This document shows, piece by piece, positions 53,992 through 61,760 of a DNA stretch of 64,000 bases. The stretch comes from Streptosporangiales bacterium (GTDB lineage: Bacteria > Actinomycetota > Actinomycetes > Streptosporangiales > WHST01). Position 1 is the first letter of the stretch, and each line of letters begins with the position of its first letter. A program made the translations under genes and the position numbers. The stretch covers positions 62,001-126,000 of the forward strand of contig WHTA01000003.1 of NCBI GenBank assembly GCA_009379825.1. The letters run 5' to 3'. The notes beneath the pieces were generated by a model, which was not told the DNA's origin, did not search any database, and saw only the letters and a program-made list of their open reading frames with translations.

Positions 53992-54968
53992 GCGGGGAGG
54001 TGCTCGCGGTCGACGATCTCGGCGTGACCGCAGGGAGCCGCCGCCTGGTCGAGGACGTCGGCTTCACCATCCACGCCGGCGAGCGGGTCGGCCTGATCGG
54101 CGAGTCCGGGTCCGGCAAGTCGTTGACCGCACTCAGCCTGATGGGACTGCTCCCCGAGGAGCTGGCCGCGGCGGGTTCCGCTCGCCTCGGTGACCACGAC
54201 CTCCTGTCCGGCGACGAGGTCGCGCTTTCGCGGGTCCGCGGCAAGGACGTTGCCATGGTGTTCCAGGAGCCCATGACAGCGCTGAACCCGACCATGCGAG
54301 TGGGCCGCCAGGTCGCGGAGGCGCTGCTGATCCACCGCACCCACACCGACCGTCGGTCGGCCAGCGCAGCGGCCGTGGAGTTGCTGGCGCAGGTCGGGCT
54401 GCCCGACCCGGCCGTTGCGGCACATGCCTATCCGCACCAGTTCTCCGGCGGTCAGCAGCAGCGCGTCATGCTCGCCATCGCGCTGGCCAATGACCCGGCG
54501 CTGCTGATCTGCGACGAACCCACCACCGCTCTCGACGTGACCGTGCAGGCCATGGTCCTCGACCTCATCGTGCACGGTGTCGAGCAGCGCAACTCCGCCC
54601 TGCTCTTCATCACCCACGATCTCGCCGTCGTCGCGACGGTGTGCGAGCGCGTGCTGGTGATGTACGGCGGCCGGATCGTCGAGTCCGGACCGGTCCATGA
54701 GGTCTTCACCCGGCCACGCCACTGGTACACGCGGGGGTTGATCGCGACCTCCGACCTCGCGGTCGTCGACGAACGCGGCCGGCTCGCCACGATCCGCGGT
54801 TCTGTACCCCCGGCCGGGCAGTTCCCCGACGGGTGTGTGTTCCGCAGCCGGTGCGACCACGCCACACAGGCGTGTGCCGACCGGCCGCCGTGGACGGAGC
54901 TCGGCGACCAATCCGGTTACGCGTGCTTCCACCCGGACCCGCCCACGGGGCAGGAGGTCTCCTCGTGA
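53988..54968 (+). CDS. ABC transporter ATP-binding protein, DppD type
   Basis: A 326-residue ATPase. Walker A is GESGSGKSL, the signature is FSGGQQQRVMLAIALA, and Walker B is LLICDEPTTALDVTVQA. The C-terminal oligopeptide-transporter extension has CVFRSRCDHATQACADRPPW with spaced Cys residues, which in the DppD group can bind an iron-sulfur cluster. It starts at ATGA and ends at GTGA overlaps. Confidence 0.95.
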   Translation: MSGEVLAVDDLGVTAGSRRLVEDVGFTIHAGERVGLIGESGSGKSLTALSLMGLLPEELAAAGSARLGDHDLLSGDEVALSRVRGKDVAMVFQEPMTALNPTMRVGRQVAEALLIHRTHTDRRSASAAAVELLAQVGLPDPAVAAHAYPHQFSGGQQQRVMLAIALANDPALLICDEPTTALDVTVQAMVLDLIVHGVEQRNSALLFITHDLAVVATVCERVLVMYGGRIVESGPVHEVFTRPRHWYTRGLIATSDLAVVDERGRLATIRGSVPPAGQFPDGCVFRSRCDHATQACADRPPWTELGDQSGYACFHPDPPTGQEVSS

Positions 54969-55867
54969 CCGAGCCGGTTGCCGTACCCGACCTGCCGGCG
55001 GAGCCGGACCCCGAGGCCGTGATCAGCGTGCGGGACGTGACCCGCGACTACCGAAGGTCGCGCTCGTCGCTGACACACGCCGCCCCCGTGGTGCACGCGC
55101 TGCGCGGCGTCAGCTTCGACGTGGCCCGCGGAGAGCGGTTCGGGGTCGTCGGCGAGTCTGGCTGCGGCAAGTCGACCCTGCTGCGGATCATCGCCGGGCT
55201 GGACCGTGCGACCAGTGGCACGGTGCAGGTCCAGGGCACAGACATCACCCGGCTGCCCGAGCGTCGGCTGGGGTTCCTGCGGGAGCTGCTGCAGCTGGTC
55301 TTCCAGGACCCGATGGGCTCGCTCGACCCGCGGATGAAGGTCGGCGACATCGTCGCCGAGCCGCTCGTCGCCCAGGGCCGGCACAGCTCACGTGAGACGG
55401 TCGCCGAACTGCTCGCGTCGGTGGGGATTCCCGGCGACGCAGTCGAGCGTTATCCCCACCAGTTCTCCGGCGGCCAGCGGCAACGCATCTCGATCGCCCG
55501 TGCGCTCGCGCCGAAGCCGCAGGTCATCGTCGCCGACGAACCGGTCAGCGCGCTGGACGTCTCGGTGCGCGCCCAGGTACTCAACCTCATCGCCGACCTG
55601 GTCGACGAGCTCTCGCTCACCCTGGTCTTCGTCTCGCACGACCTCTCGGTCGTCCGACACGTGTGCGACCGCGTCGCGGTGATGAGCCAGGGCCGCATCG
55701 TCGAGATCGGCTCCGTCGACCAGGTGTACGACGACCCGCAGCACCCCTACACCAAGCGGCTGCTCGCCGCCATTCCCACGCTCGAGAAGGCGCTCGCGGG
55801 GGCGGCCCCAGCCGACCTCCTCGACGGGTCGAGCACCGGATCCACGAACGGGAAGGACGAGGCGTGA
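54965..55867 (+). CDS. ABC transporter ATP-binding protein, DppF type
   Basis: A 300-residue ATPase. Walker A is GESGCGKSTLL, the signature is FSGGQRQRISIARAL, Walker B is VIVADEPVSALDVSVRA. It forms a heterodimer with the DppD-type subunit. GTG at 54965 overlaps the preceding stop, and its stop overlaps the start of the aldehyde dehydrogenase gene, so import and metabolism are produced together. Confidence 0.95.
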   Translation: MTEPVAVPDLPAEPDPEAVISVRDVTRDYRRSRSSLTHAAPVVHALRGVSFDVARGERFGVVGESGCGKSTLLRIIAGLDRATSGTVQVQGTDITRLPERRLGFLRELLQLVFQDPMGSLDPRMKVGDIVAEPLVAQGRHSSRETVAELLASVGIPGDAVERYPHQFSGGQRQRISIARALAPKPQVIVADEPVSALDVSVRAQVLNLIADLVDELSLTLVFVSHDLSVVRHVCDRVAVMSQGRIVEIGSVDQVYDDPQHPYTKRLLAAIPTLEKALAGAAPADLLDGSSTGSTNGKDEA

Positions 55868-57336
55868 GCCTGCTCCATGACGTCAAGGGTGCGTACCCCG
55901 ACGGTCTGCCGATCGGTGACGTCTGGGAGCCCGCCGAAGGCACCCAGGAGGTCGTCTTCCCTTACGACGGCTCGGTGATCGACCAGGCCCCCGTGGGCGA
56001 CGCCGCCGCGGCGCGGCGCGCGCTCGACGAGGCGGTCGCGGTGCGCAAGCTGGTCGGCCGGTTGCCCTCCCACGTCCGGCGCAACGCCCTGCTGGCCGCG
56101 CACGACGCGATCGCAGCGGAACGCGACGGCTTCGCGCAGCTCCTCGTACTGGAGACCGGCAAGCCGCTCGTCGACTGTCACGTCGAGGTCGACCGCGCCC
56201 TGCTGACGCTGCACACCGCCGCGGAGGAGGTCGCGCGGCTGTACGGCGAGACCGTACCGCTCGACCTGCTGCCGAACGGCGAAGGCCTGATGGGCTTCTG
56301 GGTACGCAAGCCGATCGGCGTGGTCGTAGGCATCGCGGGGTTCAACTACCCGCTCCTCCTGGCGGCGCACAAGATCGCCCCCCCGCTCGCGGCCGGTTGT
56401 CCGGTCGTCGCCAAGCCCGCGCCGCAGACACCGCTTGCGACACTGTGGCTGGTCCACGTCGTGCGTGAAGCGCTGGCCGAGGCCGGCGGGCCGCGTGCGG
56501 CCGTCCAGCTGGTCACCGGTGGCGTCGAGGTGGGCGTGACCCTCACCACCGACCGCCGGGTCGGCGCGGTCTCGTTCACCGGCTCCGCGTCCGTCGGACA
56601 CCAGATCGCACGCGACGCTGCGCCCACGAAGGTGCTCCTCGAACTTGGCTCCAACGCCGCGCTCGTGGTCGCAGCGGACGCCGACCTCGACGCCGCGGTG
56701 GACGCCATCGCACGCGGTGGCTACTACGCCTCGGGGCAGGCATGCATCAGCGTGCAGCGCGTGGTGGTCGTCGACGCGAGACGCGACGAGCTGCTCGCCA
56801 AGCTCAGCGAGCGGATGGCGGAGATCGTCGTCGGGGACCCGCGCGACCCCGCGACCCGCGTGTCTGCCCTCATCGACAAGCGCTCCACCGACCGGGTGCA
56901 GGCGTGGGTCGACGACGCGCTGGCGAACGGCGCCCACCTGGTCGCCGGCGGACAGGTCAGGGACGGCGTCGTCGAGCCGACCGTCCTCCTCGACGTCCCG
57001 CCGGGCGAGCCGGCGTGGGACGAGGAGATCTTCGGGCCGGTAGTCGCGGTGCGCTCCGTCCCCGACGTCGAGGCGGCGTTCGACGTCGTGAACGACTCCC
57101 GCTACGGCCTGCATGCCAGCGTCTTCACGGCCTCCCTCGACACGGCGTTCGCTGCAGTCGACCGGCTCGAGGTGGGCGGCGTCGTCGTCAACGAGGTGCC
57201 CGGCTTCCGCAGCGACGTGATGCCGTACGGAGGAGTCAAGGACTCCGGTGCCGGCCGCGAGGGTCCGCGCTTCGCGATCGAAGAGCTCACCGTGACTCGG
57301 ATGGCGGTCATCCGCCCGACCCAGAGGGGGGCATGA
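55864..57336 (+). CDS. Aldehyde dehydrogenase family protein
   Basis: A 490-residue NAD(P)-dependent aldehyde dehydrogenase. It keeps the coenzyme-site segments GVVVGIAGFNYPLLLAAHKI and FTGSASVGHQIA, the general base Glu in LLELGSNAALVV (near residue 260) and the catalytic Cys in SGQACISVQR (near residue 295). The LELGSNA variant resembles ALDHs of the benzaldehyde/vanillin or phosphonoacetaldehyde type rather than betaine ALDH, but no substrate can be assigned. GTG at 55864 overlaps the previous stop. It likely oxidises an aldehyde released from the imported amide. Confidence 0.93.
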   Translation: MSLLHDVKGAYPDGLPIGDVWEPAEGTQEVVFPYDGSVIDQAPVGDAAAARRALDEAVAVRKLVGRLPSHVRRNALLAAHDAIAAERDGFAQLLVLETGKPLVDCHVEVDRALLTLHTAAEEVARLYGETVPLDLLPNGEGLMGFWVRKPIGVVVGIAGFNYPLLLAAHKIAPPLAAGCPVVAKPAPQTPLATLWLVHVVREALAEAGGPRAAVQLVTGGVEVGVTLTTDRRVGAVSFTGSASVGHQIARDAAPTKVLLELGSNAALVVAADADLDAAVDAIARGGYYASGQACISVQRVVVVDARRDELLAKLSERMAEIVVGDPRDPATRVSALIDKRSTDRVQAWVDDALANGAHLVAGGQVRDGVVEPTVLLDVPPGEPAWDEEIFGPVVAVRSVPDVEAAFDVVNDSRYGLHASVFTASLDTAFAAVDRLEVGGVVVNEVPGFRSDVMPYGGVKDSGAGREGPRFAIEELTVTRMAVIRPTQRGA

Positions 57337-57340
57337 GCAG

Positions 57341-58138
57341 ATGACCGAACGACCTTCCGCAGCCGCACTCGAGAACTACTCCAGGCTCTTCCGCGTCGAC
57401 GGCCGTAAGGCGGTCGTCGTCGGTGCGGGCAGCGGGATCGGCAGGGAGAGCGCGCTCGCGCTCGCCGCGCACGGCGCCCAGGTGGTCTGCGCCGACCGTG
57501 ACCTCGCTGCGGCGGAGGAGACGGCGTCCGCAGGCGACGCCCTTACCGCGTATCGGCTCGATGTCCTCGACGGCGACGCCGTCGTGCGGGCCGCCGACGA
57601 CCTCGGCGCCGTCGACGTGCTCGTCTTCACCGCGGCGGTGAACGTAAGGAAGCAGCTGCTCGAGTACTCCGGCGACGAGTTCGACAAGGTCGTGGCGCTG
57701 AACCTCCGCGCCTCCTTCGATCTCGTGCGGGCGTTCGGCGCCGGCATGGCCGAGCGCGGTCGCGGCAGCATCATCGGGTTCAGCTCGATTCGTTCGGTAG
57801 CGGTCGAACCCGGGCAGGGGGTGTACGCCGCCACCAAGGCCGGCCTCGTGCAGCTGTTGCGCACCGCGGCCGCCGAGCTCGGTCCCTCCGGCGTACGCCT
57901 CAACGCGGTCGCGCCCGGTGTCGTCGAGACGCCGCTGACCGGCCAGATCCGGGCGGTCCCCGAGTGGGCGGAGGCCTACGCGACCAAGAGCGCGCTCGGC
58001 CGTTGGTCGCGCCCGGAAGAGCTTGCGGGCGCTGTGGTCTATCTGGCCTCCGATGCCTCGTCGTTCGTCACCGGCACGCAGCTCTTCGTCGACGGCGGTT
58101 GGACGGCCATCGACGGCCGGTACACCCCGCCAGGCTGA
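57341..58138 (+). CDS. SDR-family oxidoreductase
   Basis: A 265-residue classical short-chain dehydrogenase. It has GAGSGIGRESALALA (nucleotide loop), VFTAAVNVRKQLL, the catalytic Ser in IGFSSIRSVAVEP and Tyr-x-x-x-Lys in VYAATKAGLVQLL, then VRLNAVAPGVVETPLT. Unlike the protein at 5451-6248, all catalytic residues are present. ATG lies four bases after the ALDH stop. An alcohol-to-aldehyde or ketone step feeding the ALDH is a reasonable inference. Last gene of the operon; the convergent LLM gene ends 57 bases away. Confidence 0.93.
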   Translation: MTERPSAAALENYSRLFRVDGRKAVVVGAGSGIGRESALALAAHGAQVVCADRDLAAAEETASAGDALTAYRLDVLDGDAVVRAADDLGAVDVLVFTAAVNVRKQLLEYSGDEFDKVVALNLRASFDLVRAFGAGMAERGRGSIIGFSSIRSVAVEPGQGVYAATKAGLVQLLRTAAAELGPSGVRLNAVAPGVVETPLTGQIRAVPEWAEAYATKSALGRWSRPEELAGAVVYLASDASSFVTGTQLFVDGGWTAIDGRYTPPG

Positions 58139-58195
58139 GCACGACGCAGATCACGGCCGGCACCGTTTCCTCTTGCCACGCCCGGCCACCCGCCG

Positions 58196-59029
58196 TCAGC
58201 GCAACAGCAGGCCGGCAAGCTCGCGGGCCGCGGGTAGGCCGCCCGGTTGTTCGCCGTCGGTCAGGGGGCTCAGGACGACCTGGTCGGCGCCGGCGGCCAG
58301 GTGCGCCCGGACCCGTGCGGCGACCGCGTGTGGGTCGCCCCAGGCGGTGAGGTCGTCGACGATGCGGTCGCTGAGGTCGCCGATGGCCGCGTCGGTGTAG
58401 CCCATCCGGCGCGCGTTGTCGGCGTAGCCCGCGACGCCGAGCAGGAACCCCATGGTCTCGCGCGCCGTACGCCGCGCGCGGGACGCGTCGTCGTCGAGTA
58501 CGAGCATCTGGTTGACGACCAGCGTCGCGTCCGGACCTAGCGTCTCCCGCGCGTACGCGGTGTACTCCGGCGTGACTAGCAGCGTCACCGCGCCGGCGAA
58601 CCGGTCCCTGGCCAACGCGAGCTTGCGTGGGCCGAGCGCGGCCAGGATCCGCCGCTCCGCCGGCACCGGCGGGTCCGCGACGTCGAGCCGGTCGAGCACC
58701 TCGTTCATCGCCCGCAACGGCTTCGCCGAGCGCTGCGGGCCGCCGAGCCCCACCACGAACCTGCCCGGGCGGCTGGCCTCCAGGTCCGCGTACAGCCGCG
58801 CCACGGTGGCCGCGTCGTGTACGTCGAGCGGGATGATGCCCGGGATCACGGGCACCGACTCGGTCGCGTGCACGAGCTCGGTGATCGGGGTCAGGTCGGC
58901 CAGCTGGCCACCGGACACCCACAACCCCTCGTAGCCGAGCTTCTCCATCTCGGCGGCGGCGTCCAGGTAGCCGCTGTCCCCCGTCACGTCCACCGCGATG
59001 CCGATCGGCCCCAGCTCTACTGCGCTCAC
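58196..59029 (-). CDS. LLM-class F420-dependent oxidoreductase
   Basis: A 277-residue luciferase-like TIM barrel of the F420-linked group (LGPIGIAVDVTGDSGYLDAA, KLGYEGLWVSGGQLADLTPI, GRFVVGLGGPQ, and ADQVVLSPLTDGEQP near the end). Such proteins transfer hydride from F420H2 to varied substrates. GTG at 59029 follows GAAGAGG at six bases; GTG at 59035 is in frame but too close to that site. It is convergent with the SDR gene and may belong to neither neighbouring operon. Confidence 0.88.
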   Translation of the reverse strand: MSAVELGPIGIAVDVTGDSGYLDAAAEMEKLGYEGLWVSGGQLADLTPITELVHATESVPVIPGIIPLDVHDAATVARLYADLEASRPGRFVVGLGGPQRSAKPLRAMNEVLDRLDVADPPVPAERRILAALGPRKLALARDRFAGAVTLLVTPEYTAYARETLGPDATLVVNQMLVLDDDASRARRTARETMGFLLGVAGYADNARRMGYTDAAIGDLSDRIVDDLTAWGDPHAVAARVRAHLAAGADQVVLSPLTDGEQPGGLPAARELAGLLLR

Positions 59030-59070
59030 GTCCACCCTCTTCTCTGTCGGTTGCCACCGACGCTAGGACG

Positions 59071-59739
59071 TCAACCTAAGTTGAGGTCAACCGACGAGGC
59101 GGAGCCGTTCTCGTACGCGAAGATCACGGCCTGCACCCGGTCGCGCAGCTCGAGCTTCATGAGGATCCGCTTCACGTGTGTCCGCACGGTGGACTCCTCG
59201 ACGGCCAGCGCCGCCGCGATCTCCCGGTTCGACAGGCCACGCGCGACGTGGACGAGCACCTCCCGCTCCCGCGGGGTCAACCCGTCGAGCTTGCGCCGGC
59301 CGGCGAGCTCGGGTGTCGGCTGCTGGGCCATCCGGTCGATCACGCGGCGGGTGACCGACGGCGACAGCAGGGCGTCGCCGGCGGCGACCGTACGGACGGC
59401 CGCCACCAGCTCCTCCGGCCTGGTGCGCTTGAGCAAGAAGCCCGCGGCACCGGCCCGCAGGGCACCGAAGATGTAGTCGTCCTGCTCGAAGGTGGTGAGG
59501 ATCAGCACCTTCGTCTCCGGGGCTGCCCGCGACAGCTCGCGAGTCGCCTGGATGCCGTCCAGCTCGGGCATCCGTACGTCCATCAGCACGACGTCGGGCG
59601 CCAGCCGGCGGACCTGCTCGACGGCTTCCCGCCCGGTGGCCGCCTGGCCGACGATCTCGGTCTCCGGGTCGGCGGTGAGCAGCTCGACCAGCCCGGCGCG
59701 CATCAGGTCGTCGTCGTCCGCGATCAGCACCCGCGTCAT
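59071..59739 (-). CDS. Two-component response regulator, NarL/LuxR type
   Basis: A 222-residue regulator. The receiver has the acid pocket IADDDDLMR, the phospho-Asp in VVLMDVRMPELDG (about residue 54), and Thr and Lys in LTTFEQDD and LLKRTRPEE. The LuxR-type helix-turn-helix is LTPREREVLVHVARGLSNRE, then VEESTVRTHVKRILMKL. Its ATG overlaps the stop of the kinase gene (ATGA). It probably controls the divergent ABC exporter. Confidence 0.96.
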   Translation of the reverse strand: MTRVLIADDDDLMRAGLVELLTADPETEIVGQAATGREAVEQVRRLAPDVVLMDVRMPELDGIQATRELSRAAPETKVLILTTFEQDDYIFGALRAGAAGFLLKRTRPEELVAAVRTVAAGDALLSPSVTRRVIDRMAQQPTPELAGRRKLDGLTPREREVLVHVARGLSNREIAAALAVEESTVRTHVKRILMKLELRDRVQAVIFAYENGSASSVDLNLG

Positions 59740-60893
59740 GCCGGCTGACCTCCGTACGGGATCCGGGCGCGCACGACGAAGGCGCCGTCCGCGCGCTCCG
59801 CGTCCAGGCTGCCGCCGAGCATGCTGGCGCGTTCCCGCATCCCGATCAGCCCGTGCCCGCCGCCGGGGCGCGACGCCGTCGCCGCGCGAACCGGGTTGGT
59901 CACGGTGACGTCCAGCGCCTCGGCGCGGTAGGTCAGGACGATCCGCGCACTGCCGGTGCCGTGGCGAGCGGCGTTGCTCAACGCCTCCTGGACGATCCGG
60001 TACGCGCCCTGGTCGACGACGCCGGCCAGCGGCCGCGGCGTGCCCGTGCTGTGCAGCGTGACGGTGAGCCCAGCCGTCGCATGGTGCGAGACCAGCGTGT
60101 CGAGGGACGCGATGCCCGGCGGTGCACGGAGCGCGCCGTCCACGGAGCCACCCTCGCGCAGCGTGCCGACGATCTGGTCGAGCTCGTCGACCGTCTGCCT
60201 GGCCAGCTCCTCGATCGCGGCCAGCGCCGGCAGCGACCGCTCAGGCTCCTCCGCGTGCCGCAACCTGGCTGCGCCCGCACGTACGGCGATCACGCTGATC
60301 GCGTGGCCCGCAGAGTCGTGCAGATCGCGGGCGATCCGCGCACGCTCCTCAACGACGGCCCGCTCCTGCAGCTCGGCCAGCTGCTCGCGGCGCAGCCGGG
60401 TCCATTCGCCCGCGAACCACGAACCCACCGCGGCGAGACCGGTGTGGAGCAGCTCGATGCCGGGGAAGGCGGCCTGAGCCATCGCGGCCGCGCCGAGGTA
60501 CGCGAGCAGCATCGCTACGACGACCACCGTGGTACGAAGCGTCCACGGCGCCTCCCGGTCGCGGCTCGCGGCGAGCAGGAACAGCGCCACAACCACGCCG
60601 AGGGGCAGATCCAGCGAGTAGCCGAGACCGGCGAGCAGCGCGCTCGCCGCCGAGGTCGCGACGTACACCGCGAGCGGGGAACGACGCCAGCCGACGAGCG
60701 GCGCCGTCGAGCACACCACGAGGACGACACCGACCAGATCGACGTGCCCGGCGCCGGACCGCGCGGGGAAGATGCCGCCGTGCGAGAGCTGCGCCAGTGA
60801 CCCGACCAGCGCGACCAGCGCGACCGCGACGTCGAGCAGCGCCCGCGAGCTCGGCCGCGTCGCGAACAGCTGGTGAGCGCCGGACGTGGACAT
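59736..60893 (-). CDS. Sensor histidine kinase, NarL-system type (HisKA_3)
   Basis: A 385-residue kinase. The N-terminal half has about five membrane segments with short loops, so it senses signals in or at the membrane. The phospho-acceptor region is RARIARDLHDSAGHAISVIA (His near residue 200) and the ATPase has an N box QEALSNAARHG and GGHGLIGMRER. ATG at 60893 is chosen; GTG at 60899 is in frame. It is co-transcribed with the regulator and divergent from the ABC exporter, a common antibiotic or peptide-stress layout. Confidence 0.94.
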   Translation of the reverse strand: MSTSGAHQLFATRPSSRALLDVAVALVALVGSLAQLSHGGIFPARSGAGHVDLVGVVLVVCSTAPLVGWRRSPLAVYVATSAASALLAGLGYSLDLPLGVVVALFLLAASRDREAPWTLRTTVVVVAMLLAYLGAAAMAQAAFPGIELLHTGLAAVGSWFAGEWTRLRREQLAELQERAVVEERARIARDLHDSAGHAISVIAVRAGAARLRHAEEPERSLPALAAIEELARQTVDELDQIVGTLREGGSVDGALRAPPGIASLDTLVSHHATAGLTVTLHSTGTPRPLAGVVDQGAYRIVQEALSNAARHGTGSARIVLTYRAEALDVTVTNPVRAATASRPGGGHGLIGMRERASMLGGSLDAERADGAFVVRARIPYGGQPA

Positions 60894-61055
60894 GACCACA
60901 GTGAGAGTAGCGCGGTTACCGGCCTGCGGCGTCCTCCCAGCGGATTACCCGTGTCCACGAATTGGGTACGCGCAGGTTCCCCACGCAGGGCGTTTCGCCG
61001 GCGTCCCCGGCTACCTAGCGTTGACGGCACCGCATCCCGATTGGAGGCCCGGCCG

Positions 61056-61760
61056 GTGGGAAACATCGTGCAGGTCGACGACGTCGTCAAGACGTACCCG
61101 CTCGGCGTCGGCGAGGTGGTTGCCGTCGACCACGTCACGTTCGAGATCGCCGTCGGCGAGTTCGTCGCGATCGTCGGGCGTTCTGGCAGCGGCAAGACGA
61201 CGCTGCTGAACCTGCTCGCCGGCATCGACCGGCCCTCCTCGGGCACGGTGCACGCCGCGGGCGCCGACCTCGGCTCGCTGTCGGAGTCCGGGCTGGCCGG
61301 CTGGCGCGGACGCAACGTCGGCCTGGTGTTCCAGTTCTTCCAACTGCTGCCCACGCTGACCGTTGCGGAGAACGTCCTGCTGCCGATGGACTTCGCGAAC
61401 ACCATCCCCGCCGGCGAACGACGGGACCGCGCGCAGCAACTGCTCGAACGGGTGGACATCGGCGACCAGGCGGACAAGCTGCCCGCCACCCTGTCCGGCG
61501 GTCAGCAACAACGCGCGGCCATCGCGCGTGCGCTGGCCAACGACCCACCACTGTTGCTGGCCGACGAACCGACAGGCAACCTCGACTCGCACACGGCCGA
61601 CGCGGTTCTCGGCCTGTTCGCCGACCTCAACACCGACGGACGGACCATCATCGTGGTCACGCACGAGCGCGACATCCGTTCGATCGTCGACCGCGAGATC
61701 GCCCTGCGGGACGGCCGCATCGTGACCGGCGAGGGTGAGCGGACGGAGGCGCTCGCGTGA
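61056..61760 (+). CDS. ABC transporter ATP-binding protein, MacB/LolD type
   Basis: A 234-residue ATPase. Walker A is GRSGSGKTTLLNLLAG, the signature is LSGGQQQRAAIARALA and Walker B is LLLADEPTGNLDSHT, the MacB/LolD pattern. GTG at 61056 has TTGGAGG eight bases upstream. It pairs with the FtsX-type permease that starts within its stop (GTGA). Export of a peptide or lipid-like compound is expected, or a mechanotransmission role. Confidence 0.95.
   Translation: MGNIVQVDDVVKTYPLGVGEVVAVDHVTFEIAVGEFVAIVGRSGSGKTTLLNLLAGIDRPSSGTVHAAGADLGSLSESGLAGWRGRNVGLVFQFFQLLPTLTVAENVLLPMDFANTIPAGERRDRAQQLLERVDIGDQADKLPATLSGGQQQRAAIARALANDPPLLLADEPTGNLDSHTADAVLGLFADLNTDGRTIIVVTHERDIRSIVDREIALRDGRIVTGEGERTEALA

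Noticed and set aside
59071-59090. Hairpin TCAAC-CTAA-GTTGA at the end of the response regulator gene as a terminator
   Set aside because: The arms are only five bases, lie within the last codons, and the sequence is AT-rich without a T tract.
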